A stretch of DNA of 64,000 nucleotides from Akkermansia muciniphila. Its GTDB lineage: Bacteria > Verrucomicrobiota > Verrucomicrobiia > Verrucomicrobiales > DEV007. Both the position numbers and the translations under genes were made by a program. Numbering within the stretch: position 1 is the stretch's first letter; every line of letters starts with the position of its first letter. The stretch is from assembly GCA_945883495.1 (NCBI GenBank), contig CAMCXS010000014.1, forward strand, positions 1 to 64,000. Direction: 5' to 3'. A model generated the notes under the pieces. The model searched no databases and was not told where the DNA came from. It saw only the letters and a program-made list of their open reading frames with translations. Shown one piece after another: positions 44,508 to 54,271 of this stretch.

Positions 44508-45437
44508 TCAGATCTGCGTCTTAAAGTAGGCAATCGTCCGGCGGAGGCCTTCCTCCAAGGGAATGGATGGGGTCCACCCGTCGAGGTAAGTCTTCGCCAC
44601 CGTGATGTCTGGCCTGCGTTGCTTCGGGTCGTCCCCCGGCAGCGGACGATGGGTGATCTTGGATCGACTGCCAGTCAAACGGATTGTGAGTTCGGCAAGC
44701 TCCAACATGGTGAACTCATCGGGGTTCCCGATGTTCACGGGACCAATCGTCCCGGATTGGTTCATGGTTCGGGTCATCGCCTCCAGAAGGTCATCAACGA
44801 AGCAGAAAGAACGAGTCTGCGTCCCGTCTCCGTAGATCGTGATATCATCGCCTTTCAAGGCTTGGACGATGAAATTGGAGACCACCCGTCCATCATTGGG
44901 ATGCATTCTAGGGCCATAGGTGTTGAAGATTCGCACAATCCGAATGTCCACCCCGTTCTGACGGTGATAATCCATGAAAAGCGTTTCAGCCACCCGCTTG
45001 CCTTCGTCATAGCAGGACCGAATCCCAATCGGATTCACGTTGCCCCAGTAGCCCTCCGTTTGCGGATGCACCGCCGGGTCACCGTAAACCTCGGACGTAC
45101 TCGCCTGGAGAATTCGCGCTCGTATCCGCTTCGCAAGACCAAGGGAGTTGATAGCCCCCATCACGGAGGTTTTCACCGTCTTTATCGCATTAAACTGGTA
45201 ATGAGGCGGAGACGCGGGACAGGCTAAGTTGTAGATCTGGTCCACCTCGCATTTAAAGGGATCTATGATGTCGTGACGCACCAGTTCAAAGTCTGGTCGT
45301 CCGAGGAGGTGGGCAATGTTACTCTTCCGGCCAGTGAAGAAATTGTCGAGACAGATCACCTCGTGCCCTTCACCTAGAAGACGATCGCAAAGATGAGAAC
45401 CAAGGAATCCGGCGCCGCCGGTAACAAGAATACGCAT
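44508..45437 (-). CDS. UDP-glucuronate decarboxylase (UDP-xylose synthase)
   Basis: 309 residues, extended SDR family. The NAD site is [19 protein letters not shown] and the catalytic Tyr-Lys motif is [13 protein letters not shown], preceded by a catalytic-Thr-type [10 protein letters not shown]. Sequence such as [20 protein letters not shown] and [18 protein letters not shown] is characteristic of UXS enzymes that convert UDP-glucuronate to UDP-xylose. Next to the dehydrogenase gene, this supports a xylose-containing polysaccharide. Confidence 0.92.
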   Translation of the reverse strand: MRILVTGGAGFLGSHLCDRLLGEGHEVICLDNFFTGRKSNIAHLLGRPDFELVRHDIIDPFKCEVDQIYNLACPASPPHYQFNAIKTVKTSVMGAINSLGLAKRIRARILQASTSEVYGDPAVHPQTEGYWGNVNPIGIRSCYDEGKRVAETLFMDYHRQNGVDIRIVRIFNTYGPRMHPNDGRVVSNFIVQALKGDDITIYGDGTQTRSFCFVDDLLEAMTRTMNQSGTIGPVNIGNPDEFTMLELAELTIRLTGSRSKITHRPLPGDDPKQRRPDITVAKTYLDGWTPSIPLEEGLRRTIAYFKTQI

Positions 45438-45558
45438 AAAACTACTGGTTGCCCCACTTTAATCGTCAAGTCTCAGAGAAATTCAACACATTTCGAGGAC
45501 AAGTTCACCTTGCCCCGATCGCCTCCAAAAGACTCTGGCCGGTTCCCCAACTCGGAAC

Positions 45559-46965
45559 TCAATAGGCTCGTTCGGACGGAACAATCGCCTCCTTCACGGT
45601 CAGAAAGATGATGCTAATGTCTAACAAGATCGACCACTGCCGGATGTAAGCGATGTCCCAACGCACTCGATTCCGAACGTCGCGCGGATGAATCGCCTCG
45701 CCTCTACATCCTTTGATCTGAGCCAAACCCGTAATGCCCGGCTTCGCGAAACGGCGGACCGGATAGTTCGCACTCACACTCGTGAATAACTCATCGTGAC
45801 TGGGCAGATGCGGTCGAGGTCCCACTACACTCATGTCCCCCACAAGCACATTGTAGAACTGAGGGATCTCATCCAGACTAAATCGCCTCAAAAAGGCACC
45901 TCCTTTGAAGATACGAGGATCATGCTTCCGCGCTTGGATAGACTCATCACGAGGATCCGCCGTCATCGTCCGAAACTTCACGATAGGGAAGAACCGCCCC
46001 CCTCTTCCAGTGCGACGTTGAATGAAGAACAACGGCCCAGGTGAATGCAGCCGGTGAATGATGGCGACAAGCAGAGCAACAGGAGGAAAAACAAACGCAA
46101 GGGCGATCAGCGCTATCACAATATCCAAAACTCTCTTCATCATCTGGTTCACCGGATTCTCCAATGGCTCAGGCATCGTGAAGACAAGATCGCTGGCGCC
46201 AAGCGAATGCGGCACCAGGCGTCGGCCGTAACGTCCCGTCAAATCCTCAAACAACATGAAGCGAATCGAACGGTGATCACAGAACTGCGAGAGAGCGAGA
46301 ACTATGTCGTCGTGACAGTGCGCATTCACCACGATAATACCCTCAACTTCTTGTTCTGCGCAGATCGCATCCAGATCACCAATTGTCCCCAATTTTCGAA
46401 TCTCACAGTCCTCGGAATTGCACTGCCCAAAATCAGCATACCCCACAACACGAATCCCGAGAAACTCTCCTTTCCTCACCCGCAGCCGGAAGCGCCGTGC
46501 ATCGCGCGCATCTGCGATCAAAAGCACCGGCGCCGCGTCCGCACGATTTGTGGAATAAAACCATTTAGCCAACAAACCCGGCATCTGCGCATTAGACCAG
46601 AACACCCACGCACCATAGATTACGAACCAACCGATCAGCAAGCTACGAGGAAGATCTGGCTCCCGAAAGAGAAACAGAGCTCCTAGTACAGCTACCAACG
46701 GCAATGCAATCTGCTTCTGACTCAGAGAAAACTTTCTCCTCTCCGCAAGCGCAAATAAATTTCCCTGTTCTCCGGATCTCGTTACATACTCCAGAACCAT
46801 CCCGCCAACAAAAATCGCCGCGTAGCGCAAGCACAGCAGGAAATCCCCCCCCCATGGATGAAGCAGCCGGAATCCAGCAAACACAATCCCCATTAGCAGC
46901 AAGGTGATAACACATTGCAGAATCAAGTGAACCCTTAACAAACCATTTGGACGTTCAATGAACAT
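45559..46965 (-). CDS. Undecaprenyl-phosphate sugar phosphotransferase (WcaJ/WbaP-like)
   Basis: 468 residues. The N-terminal half has four membrane helices (for example LILQCVITLLLMGIVFAGF) and a CoA-binding-like cytosolic domain. The C-terminal bacterial sugar-transferase domain begins at RVLDIVIALIALAFVFPPV and contains GPLFFIQRRTGRGGRFFPI, KFRTM, LRRFSLDEIPQFYNVL and DMSVVGPRPHLP. It would load the first sugar-1-phosphate onto undecaprenyl phosphate, starting repeat-unit synthesis for the exopolysaccharide. Confidence 0.94.
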   Translation of the reverse strand: MFIERPNGLLRVHLILQCVITLLLMGIVFAGFRLLHPWGGDFLLCLRYAAIFVGGMVLEYVTRSGEQGNLFALAERRKFSLSQKQIALPLVAVLGALFLFREPDLPRSLLIGWFVIYGAWVFWSNAQMPGLLAKWFYSTNRADAAPVLLIADARDARRFRLRVRKGEFLGIRVVGYADFGQCNSEDCEIRKLGTIGDLDAICAEQEVEGIIVVNAHCHDDIVLALSQFCDHRSIRFMLFEDLTGRYGRRLVPHSLGASDLVFTMPEPLENPVNQMMKRVLDIVIALIALAFVFPPVALLVAIIHRLHSPGPLFFIQRRTGRGGRFFPIVKFRTMTADPRDESIQARKHDPRIFKGGAFLRRFSLDEIPQFYNVLVGDMSVVGPRPHLPSHDELFTSVSANYPVRRFAKPGITGLAQIKGCRGEAIHPRDVRNRVRWDIAYIRQWSILLDISIIFLTVKEAIVPSERAY

Positions 46966-47001
46966 TGTAAGAACTTATTTAAGTTTCTCTACGACAAGAC
47001 C

Positions 47002-50000
47002 TCAGCGAGGCACGATCTCCACAACCCCAATCTCGGCATCTCCATCATTGAAGTAGCCACTCAGCAAATTCTGCTCTCGAAAGTAGATCGCCCGAATGAC
47101 CAGATTCCGCCCATTGTGATCAGTCACACTCCAATTCAGTAAGCCAGTGACTGGATCAAACACACCGACTGTTGGCGATGCGCCTAATGTTATTGAATTA
47201 CCCGCCACCGTTCCCTGCTCTTTGATGTCTATCATCCGACTATGCAGCCCGACAACAACCTCCCCCGTCTTTAATTGCCCCTGCAAACTATCGCTCGTAT
47301 ATCGAGAGCCAATCGCAGGCAACCTTACCGGCTCTTCAAGTCCCTCAATCTTCCAGGATAGAACGCCATCTAGTTCGCTGATTCCAGGGTTGGTCACCCA
47401 AGTTATGGTTCCAGTCAGCCGTTCACCAGAGGACGGAAGCGTTCCGCCAGTGTTAATCTCCAGCTGACGGTTTACGACTTGGACCTCTTGCCGGAAGACC
47501 GCACCATTCCCCATTGTGACTTCGAGCTGCCCCCTCAACTGTGCATCCAACACCAGAAGCGCATATCCGTTCCCGATCCCCAAAACTCCTTCGGGCGCAG
47601 GAAACAAGATTGTGTACTGTCCAGCGCCTGTGCTTACGGACGAAGCGGGGAATAGGTCCGTATTGTCGCCTGCGCCATCACCATCAGTGTCGGCACTTTC
47701 ACCCGGATCGGAAGGAAACCTATCTAGATGGTCAGGCACGCCATCGCGATCGCTGTCTGGCGAAGAACCCATCAAACTAGCAGGAGCTGGAAGTGAGGCC
47801 AGCACAGGAGCATGCTTGAATACCGACAACCCGCTGAGCTTCGCCTGTCCCACTACGGACGCAAACTGCATCACAAGGCCTCCCGCCTGATTCGGCCTTT
47901 GTGTAAACGCCCTCACCACTACACGACCTGCACCTGCGGCCGCATAGACATCGAAATTATCCATTACAAGCTTGCCATTGATTCGGACGTCGAAAGCCCG
48001 TTTGCCAGCCCTGGTGTGGACCAATTCAGCGAAATATAGCTCGACGCGGTAATACGCGGTTTCATCCAAACCGGTCAGCGTGTAGGTGAAGTTTCCATAG
48101 CGCTCGGAGTTGAATATTGGTGCAGCAACCCCAGCAGGAACGCCGCTGACCTTCCCTCGGAGCGTTGACGTACGCCCTCCGCTGAAGCCAGAGTCAGCCA
48201 CAAACGGCCCCGTTGCGCCGCCCCCGGAGTTTATCGACCTCACCCGCGTCAATGCACCCAAGACAGTGTTATCACCGACTCCGTTGCGGTCCGTATCTCG
48301 CCATTCCAAAGGATCCAGAGGAAATGCGTCACCATTGTCCCCAAAGCCGTCAGAGTCGGTATCCTTCCACTCTGTCGGCAGTGTGGGGAATGCGTCTTCT
48401 GCATTTTTCACTCCGTCGCCATCGCCATCCAGCGAAGTTATGGCAAGTTGCTTATAGATACTTAATCCATCCAATTTAGCGGAGTCAATGACCGAAGCGA
48501 AGCGAAGTGACACCTTCCCAGCGCCATTTGCCCTCACAAAAAGGCTCCTCGCAACCCCTTTCTTGGCACCACCAGCCGAAGCAAAGATGTCGAAATCATT
48601 TAGAGCAAGCTTGCCATTGGCGATCACGTCAAACTTTCGCTTTCCCGGAGCAGTCCAGTATGTTTCCGAGAAGTGAAGTTCCACTTTGTGATATGCAAAC
48701 GGCATCAATCCCGCAAAATGGTAACTGAAATCACCAGATCTTCTTGATCGGTAGATCTCCGCAGGGACTCCGACAACCGGTGCAATAGCGGCAGTAGACT
48801 TGCTCGCTGTTCCCCCGGAAAAACCAGAGTCGGCCCGATAGCTGCCTGTAGCCCCCCCCCCGACATTAATGCTCCGGATCAGTTGTGCCGCGCCGAGCGT
48901 GACATTATCTCCTACCCCGTCACGATTAGAGTCTTTCCAGTCCACCGGATCAGCCGGGAAGGCGTCTGTATTGTCTCCATGACCATCTCCATCCGTGTCT
49001 TTCCATTCTTGAGGGTCGCTCGGGAAGAGATCTTGCTCATTAGCAACGCCATCACCGTCGCTGTCGAATATCGTGATTGCCCTTTGCTTGTATAGAGTCA
49101 TTGCGTTCAGCGTGGCCTGCCCAATAATAGATGCAAACTGAATCGTCGCACGGCCCCTGGCATCGCTTCGGAAGATTACGATCTTCCGCAACGCCTTGTT
49201 CATTCCGCCCGCTTGTCTAAAAATATCCAAGTCATTAATCATTAGGACGTTATTGATCAACACATCAAACTTACGCCTACCAGGTTGATTCCAAGTAGTC
49301 TCTTGAAAATGGAAGTCCACACGATGATAGGCGGAAGGCATCAGGCCCGTAAGGGTGTAGCTGAAGTTGCCCGATCGTGACGTGCGGTAAATCGCCGAAG
49401 GCACTCCGGCCGGAACTCCCGAGACAGGGGCGTTCCGCTCGCTTTTCCCAGTTCCTCCGGAGAAGCCATCGTCTGCGGAGAAGGAACCAACGGCCCCGCC
49501 ACCAGAATTGATGCTCCGAATCAACTGAGCTGAGCCCAAAATCACATTGTCACCAACACCATCTCCATTGGAGTCCTTCCACTCCGACGGATCAGCCGGA
49601 TACTTATCCACTGCGTTTGTCACGCCGTCCCCATCGGAGTCTGTCGGTGAAACCGCCAGATGCTTCACCAGAGTAATCGCGTTTACCTTCGCCTCGCCCA
49701 CCACGCCCGTAAATTGAATCATAATCTCACCCGACTCACTAGGCTTTAGCGTCATGGCCTTGGAGTAGGCTTTGTTCGCACCACCCGCCACGGTGAAAAG
49801 ATCAATATCGTCCAGCAAAAGTCTTCCGTTGACAGCAACATCAAACTTTCGCTTACCCGACGAACTCCAAGCGGTCTCGACGAAGTGCAATTCCACCCGG
49901 TAAAACAATGCAGGAATTAGCCCCCGAAAAGTATAGCTAAAGCCCCCATGGCGCTCGGTCTGATACACCGCTTCCGGTAGCTCGCTAGGGATGCCTGTCA

Positions 50001-53000
50001 CCGCGCCATTTACCGCAGCCGACTCCCCACCAGTGAAGAAGGCGTCTGCAGCCAGTGAACCAACTGCGGCACCGCCAGCATTGACACCGGCCACCCACAG
50101 CTTAGGACCGAGAACCGTATGATCTCCAATTCCGTCACCATCTGTGTCCGTCGTCTCGGTTGGATCGAACGGAAAAGCGTCCGAATTGTCACCAAGCCCA
50201 TCCCCATCACTATCTCTTGACTCAAATGGATCGTTCGGGAAAGCATCTTGATCATCGGAGACCCCGTCCCCATCAGAGTCGCCGCCGGAGCTGCCCAGTC
50301 CGTTTATCCAGGAAGTCAGAAGGCTCACATACTGATTATCTACCACCGTGGTGCCGAGTGGCGGCATCTGGACTAGAGGATCCCGGCTCTTGTCCCGATA
50401 CGCAAACACGGAATTCGCGGCATCGCCCGGCTTGATGAGCTTAGAACCAACAAGCCCAACATCATCGGCCTTATGTGACTCATTGATCAATTTTGCTAGA
50501 TTCAGCGGCGTCGTCAGGCGCGCATCAAAAGTTGCTCGGCCAGCTACTGCACCAGGCATGTGACAATGCGAGCAGTTCATATCAATGTACGAACGTACAC
50601 GATGCTCGACGCTAGAACTAGCGTCACTTAACCCCTTCGCAGTGACAAAGCTTGCAAGTGTCGAAAGATCAAGTGATTCGGTGAACACCCCTGTGGCATT
50701 TAAGTATGCTAACTGGTTCTGGGCAGGATGGTCCGAATAGCCATATGTCCAATTGAGCGATCTTGTTTTTAGACCGAGCACTCGGCCAGACGCACTCTGA
50801 TGGCAATCCATGCAGGCCGCTTGGCTTGGAAACTGCCAAACCTGAGCCACTTGGTTTCCCTGCTCGTTGGCAACCTGAATTGTCGCGGAAGAACCAGCGT
50901 TCGCCAGGAACGCCTCGGTTCCCTCATCGTTCCATTTGTAGGTAAATGCGTAGTAACCGTCCTCACTGTGCACAAGAAATCTAGTTTCAAGCCGATAAAC
51001 ACTCGAAGGGTCCGCGGCACTCACCGGCAGTTCAAAATGCTTCACAAACACAGAACCGATCGGGAAGCTCCAAGGGTCATTCTCAGAAAAGACGATCTTT
51101 TCCGAAGGCTCATTCCTTACCCCGTCATTAGGGATCACCATCCAGCGATGCTTGGACGCGTTGTCGCTCCAGAGCGGCGATGCCGGGGCAACCGGAATCA
51201 TACCGGGAGATGGCGTCAGAGTGGTCAGATTCGTAAACACGCCAGTGTCAGACAGCCGGGCAGGAGGCTGGGGATTTGGAAGAGCCACACTCTGAAGCTT
51301 GTAGACCTCTCCTGAATTGTAATAGACTACGTAAATCGATTCTTTGTCTGAACTGGCATCAATCCCAGAAACTCCACCGTCGCCATCCAGTAGCACAGTG
51401 GCCGTCTTTGTTGGCCCTGAGGGTTCGAGCGCCCAAATCTTCCCTGAGGTGAAGTCGGCAAAGACCATTTTACCGTAAAGGCCAGGAAGGCTGGATCCGC
51501 GATACAACTCACCATCCGCGATCGCATTCCCGTTGCCGTTTAGGTGATCGTAATGCCAGTAATCAGTCGGCCCAACGAACGCCCCAGCTGGTGGTTCCAC
51601 TCCAGTTTCATAGGTTTTGGCAATGGGTCCTTCCCAATACGGCCACCCGTAGTGCGTGCCTGATTGTAGCAAGTTGACCTCTTCGTATTTTGGATCCGCG
51701 TTGGAACCTGCATCAAACATATACAGCTCTTTCGTCTCGGCATCCTGAGTCATGTTCCAGGGGTTGCGGACACCTTTGGCAAAATGTTCTTTCAACACTT
51801 TGTTAAAAGATAGCCCATTGTCCTCGGCATCGAACGAACCGTCACCATCCTCGTCATTGTATGGATTCGACTGAGGGATAAAGTAGCCAATCCCTGAAAA
51901 GTTCCCCGGGTCCACATACCGTCCCGCGGTAAGACTTTTGGTAGTCTGGATGCCATTGACTAAGCCGCCCTGCAACGTTCGGGATGGAGGGAAGCTTTTT
52001 GCTGGATCTTTATTGACATCAATTCGGATGACCGAGCACATGAACATACTTCCTAAGTCTAGCGCCTCGACATATTCCTCATCCGTCCACTCAAGATCGC
52101 CGATCGCCAGAACAAGGAAGCCCTCCGCATCGAAGCACATAGCGCCTCCGGTGTGGTCAAAAGGAGGCAGATCCTTCTGCTGGATCATGACCAACTCGGA
52201 CGAATTAGTCACCACTCCCGTCGATGGATCTCGTGTAAACCGGGATAGCCTGTTGTAAAGCACTGTGTTCTGGATGGTCTGGTACCAAACGTAGATGTAG
52301 TCCTTATTTGGAGATCCAGCTAGATTGAACTCAGGATGGAATGCCAGGCTACTGATTCCGCCATTGCCTTGAGTGGACACCAGACTCGATATGTCCATAA
52401 AGACCTTTATGTCGCCAGGAGTCACTGCCGGATTTTCAGGACATATACTAACCACACCCCCTCGCTCGCGAAGTATCATTTGAGGAGGACTTGTGTTCGG
52501 AACAATATCTATGTCCATCAGCTCTTGGAACTGGCCTGCCAGCTTTGGAAATGCAGGAACGACTGCCCACCCTTCGGATCCCGACAGCTGGGAGGGATTG
52601 AGCGCGGGCAGCTTGCCATTCATGAACGCTCCAACCGCAGCATCACTACCTTTGCCCGGCTGGAGAGCTCCGGTAGCTTTGTAGTTCCCCGTGTATAGCG
52701 GAAGAATTTCGATCGCACTTAGCTTGGCTTGATCCAGAACAGTCGCGAACTCAACCGTCACCTCTCCCGACGCATTGGCCGTTGTCGCAAACTTCTCGAC
52801 GATCGCTTTAGCCGGCCCGGCTTCGGCCACGATATCGTAGTCGGCTAAAACCTTCTTTCCGTTGATGGACACATCGAAGAGTCGCTTTCCTGGCTCCTTC
52901 CAGTAGATTTCAGCAAAGTGTAGCCGTATCTCGAACGGGGCGCCCGCAGGCAACGTCGTGAAGGTGTAAAAAAAGTTTCCGAAGCGCTCGGTTTGGTAGA

Positions 53001-53220
53001 CCGCTTCTGGAGCTTCCACCGCTCCTGCAACACTCACCCCCGGTTCCTCGTGCAAGAATCCGTTCGTAAATCCATTGTCGGATTCGGCGGATAGTTCCGT
53101 ATCGGCCGTAAAGCCGCCCACCGATGTCCCCCCGGCATTAAATCTGATCTGCCCGGGGGAGGAGCCGCCAGATAGCAACGCCGCGATGATAAACAACTGG
53201 AGGAAGGATTGTAGTTTCAT
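47002..53220 (-). CDS. Giant secreted malectin / sorbosone dehydrogenase / dihaem cytochrome protein
   Basis: About 2072 residues from the ATG at 53220, with a signal peptide (FLQLFIIAALLSGGSS). Order: malectin domain (about 25-180), a glucose/sorbosone dehydrogenase-like beta-propeller (about 200-650), and a cytochrome region with two haem c sites, CMDCH (803-807) and CSHCH (883-887). Then come thrombospondin type 3 repeats (DSDGDGVSDDQDAFPNDP) alternating with four more malectin-like domains (each with NxGGGAxGSFxAD and FDVxxNG patterns), and a beta-rich C-terminal domain of about 230 residues. The propeller-cytochrome part resembles the TIGR03806 family. A carbohydrate-binding periplasmic or surface oxidoreductase is inferred. 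By eye it is more AT-rich than its neighbours. Confidence 0.88.
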   Translation of the reverse strand: MKLQSFLQLFIIAALLSGGSSPGQIRFNAGGTSVGGFTADTELSAESDNGFTNGFLHEEPGVSVAGAVEAPEAVYQTERFGNFFYTFTTLPAGAPFEIRLHFAEIYWKEPGKRLFDVSINGKKVLADYDIVAEAGPAKAIVEKFATTANASGEVTVEFATVLDQAKLSAIEILPLYTGNYKATGALQPGKGSDAAVGAFMNGKLPALNPSQLSGSEGWAVVPAFPKLAGQFQELMDIDIVPNTSPPQMILRERGGVVSICPENPAVTPGDIKVFMDISSLVSTQGNGGISSLAFHPEFNLAGSPNKDYIYVWYQTIQNTVLYNRLSRFTRDPSTGVVTNSSELVMIQQKDLPPFDHTGGAMCFDAEGFLVLAIGDLEWTDEEYVEALDLGSMFMCSVIRIDVNKDPAKSFPPSRTLQGGLVNGIQTTKSLTAGRYVDPGNFSGIGYFIPQSNPYNDEDGDGSFDAEDNGLSFNKVLKEHFAKGVRNPWNMTQDAETKELYMFDAGSNADPKYEEVNLLQSGTHYGWPYWEGPIAKTYETGVEPPAGAFVGPTDYWHYDHLNGNGNAIADGELYRGSSLPGLYGKMVFADFTSGKIWALEPSGPTKTATVLLDGDGGVSGIDASSDKESIYVVYYNSGEVYKLQSVALPNPQPPARLSDTGVFTNLTTLTPSPGMIPVAPASPLWSDNASKHRWMVIPNDGVRNEPSEKIVFSENDPWSFPIGSVFVKHFELPVSAADPSSVYRLETRFLVHSEDGYYAFTYKWNDEGTEAFLANAGSSATIQVANEQGNQVAQVWQFPSQAACMDCHQSASGRVLGLKTRSLNWTYGYSDHPAQNQLAYLNATGVFTESLDLSTLASFVTAKGLSDASSSVEHRVRSYIDMNCSHCHMPGAVAGRATFDARLTTPLNLAKLINESHKADDVGLVGSKLIKPGDAANSVFAYRDKSRDPLVQMPPLGTTVVDNQYVSLLTSWINGLGSSGGDSDGDGVSDDQDAFPNDPFESRDSDGDGLGDNSDAFPFDPTETTDTDGDGIGDHTVLGPKLWVAGVNAGGAAVGSLAADAFFTGGESAAVNGAVTGIPSELPEAVYQTERHGGFSYTFRGLIPALFYRVELHFVETAWSSSGKRKFDVAVNGRLLLDDIDLFTVAGGANKAYSKAMTLKPSESGEIMIQFTGVVGEAKVNAITLVKHLAVSPTDSDGDGVTNAVDKYPADPSEWKDSNGDGVGDNVILGSAQLIRSINSGGGAVGSFSADDGFSGGTGKSERNAPVSGVPAGVPSAIYRTSRSGNFSYTLTGLMPSAYHRVDFHFQETTWNQPGRRKFDVLINNVLMINDLDIFRQAGGMNKALRKIVIFRSDARGRATIQFASIIGQATLNAMTLYKQRAITIFDSDGDGVANEQDLFPSDPQEWKDTDGDGHGDNTDAFPADPVDWKDSNRDGVGDNVTLGAAQLIRSINVGGGATGSYRADSGFSGGTASKSTAAIAPVVGVPAEIYRSRRSGDFSYHFAGLMPFAYHKVELHFSETYWTAPGKRKFDVIANGKLALNDFDIFASAGGAKKGVARSLFVRANGAGKVSLRFASVIDSAKLDGLSIYKQLAITSLDGDGDGVKNAEDAFPTLPTEWKDTDSDGFGDNGDAFPLDPLEWRDTDRNGVGDNTVLGALTRVRSINSGGGATGPFVADSGFSGGRTSTLRGKVSGVPAGVAAPIFNSERYGNFTYTLTGLDETAYYRVELYFAELVHTRAGKRAFDVRINGKLVMDNFDVYAAAGAGRVVVRAFTQRPNQAGGLVMQFASVVGQAKLSGLSVFKHAPVLASLPAPASLMGSSPDSDRDGVPDHLDRFPSDPGESADTDGDGAGDNTDLFPASSVSTGAGQYTILFPAPEGVLGIGNGYALLVLDAQLRGQLEVTMGNGAVFRQEVQVVNRQLEINTGGTLPSSGERLTGTITWVTNPGISELDGVLSWKIEGLEEPVRLPAIGSRYTSDSLQGQLKTGEVVVGLHSRMIDIKEQGTVAGNSITLGASPTVGVFDPVTGLLNWSVTDHNGRNLVIRAIYFREQNLLSGYFNDGDAEIGVVEIVPR

Positions 53221-53518
53221 GGAAGCAGGAGTTCGCGACATCATTCGCCGTCAATGACGGCAGAACAGTCCAATAAGAGAATTTTCATAAAGATTACTCT
53301 GAATTTCCAGAATTCAAGAGACCATGGCGAATCTTTTGTAATTTCTGATATTTTTTCTCCATTTTCCATGAAATTGTTTTTCCGATGTTGAATTCGAGCA
53401 TTCCAGAGAGATTCGCTGCCTCATCATCCGCTCGCTGTGCCGCTGCTCATTTCCCAGTTCGGCCTCCTGACAGGGTGATCACTTGACGTATTGAACCGTA
53501 CGGGCATGAGTGCCGCCA

Positions 53519-54271
53519 ATGCACGCCACCAGTGGTCCATTCACCCGTAAAGTCGGCCGCCCGTCGCACCTTGCCCCCTCGCTCCCGAGCACCCTCCTCG
53601 TATTCCTCGTCGTAGCCTTGAGTCAAAGGGTCTCGGCCGACGTCGGAGACCATCGGGGCACCAAGATTTTTGTCTGGCCCGCGAAAGCCCCTACTGACCT
53701 CGAAGCTCGCAAAAAGGCGCTCGGCGAACAGATCAGCCAATACTCACGGCTAGCCGGCCACATGAAAAATGCGCCCCGCAGCGCATCAGATCCTTTTTGG
53801 GCCGAGCGCAAGAAGCTGATTGCCTCCATTTGGCCTTCTGACTGCAACGGAGTCCGCAGAACTCTCATCGACACGCTTTTCAAAAAGCCGATGGACGGCT
53901 ACTACCAGTATGGAAACTGCGGCGAAGGAGCCATCATCACGATCTGTCTGGCCAAGCACTACGGCTTCGCCAAGTCCGATGTGCTCCATTGCCAAAACCG
54001 TTACAAGTCCACGGATCCCACGAAGCCGCCGCGCCTAAAACATCAGTTCGGAGTCTTGCGCATCGGCGATTCTTGGTACTTGCTCGACCGGTGGAACCGT
54101 TTCCAAGGGGGGCTGAAGCTCGAACCGATCATCCGGGACGGCAAACACGCCCGGGCCAAATGGGATCCGACGCGCAAGCTCTACAAGCTCACGACGCCCA
54201 GCGGAGGCAACTTCTTCGCGGGGGCCCGGGTCAGCGAGGAGATCGAGGCCAAGGAGCCGACCTACTGGTGA
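53519..54271 (+). CDS. Secreted Cys-His-Asp (transglutaminase-like) protein
   Basis: 250 residues from the ATG at 53519 (a GTG at 53510 is in frame). A signal segment (LLVFLVVALSQRVSA) predicts export. The mature part has a Cys in YGNCGEGAIITICLA, a His in LKHQFGVLRIG and an Asp in SWYLLDRWNRFQG, in the order and spacing of a transglutaminase/papain-like triad. The stop overlaps the start of dus (GTGA). The substrate is unknown; protein cross-linking or peptidase activity is possible. Confidence 0.7.
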   Translation: MHATSGPFTRKVGRPSHLAPSLPSTLLVFLVVALSQRVSADVGDHRGTKIFVWPAKAPTDLEARKKALGEQISQYSRLAGHMKNAPRSASDPFWAERKKLIASIWPSDCNGVRRTLIDTLFKKPMDGYYQYGNCGEGAIITICLAKHYGFAKSDVLHCQNRYKSTDPTKPPRLKHQFGVLRIGDSWYLLDRWNRFQGGLKLEPIIRDGKHARAKWDPTRKLYKLTTPSGGNFFAGARVSEEIEAKEPTYW

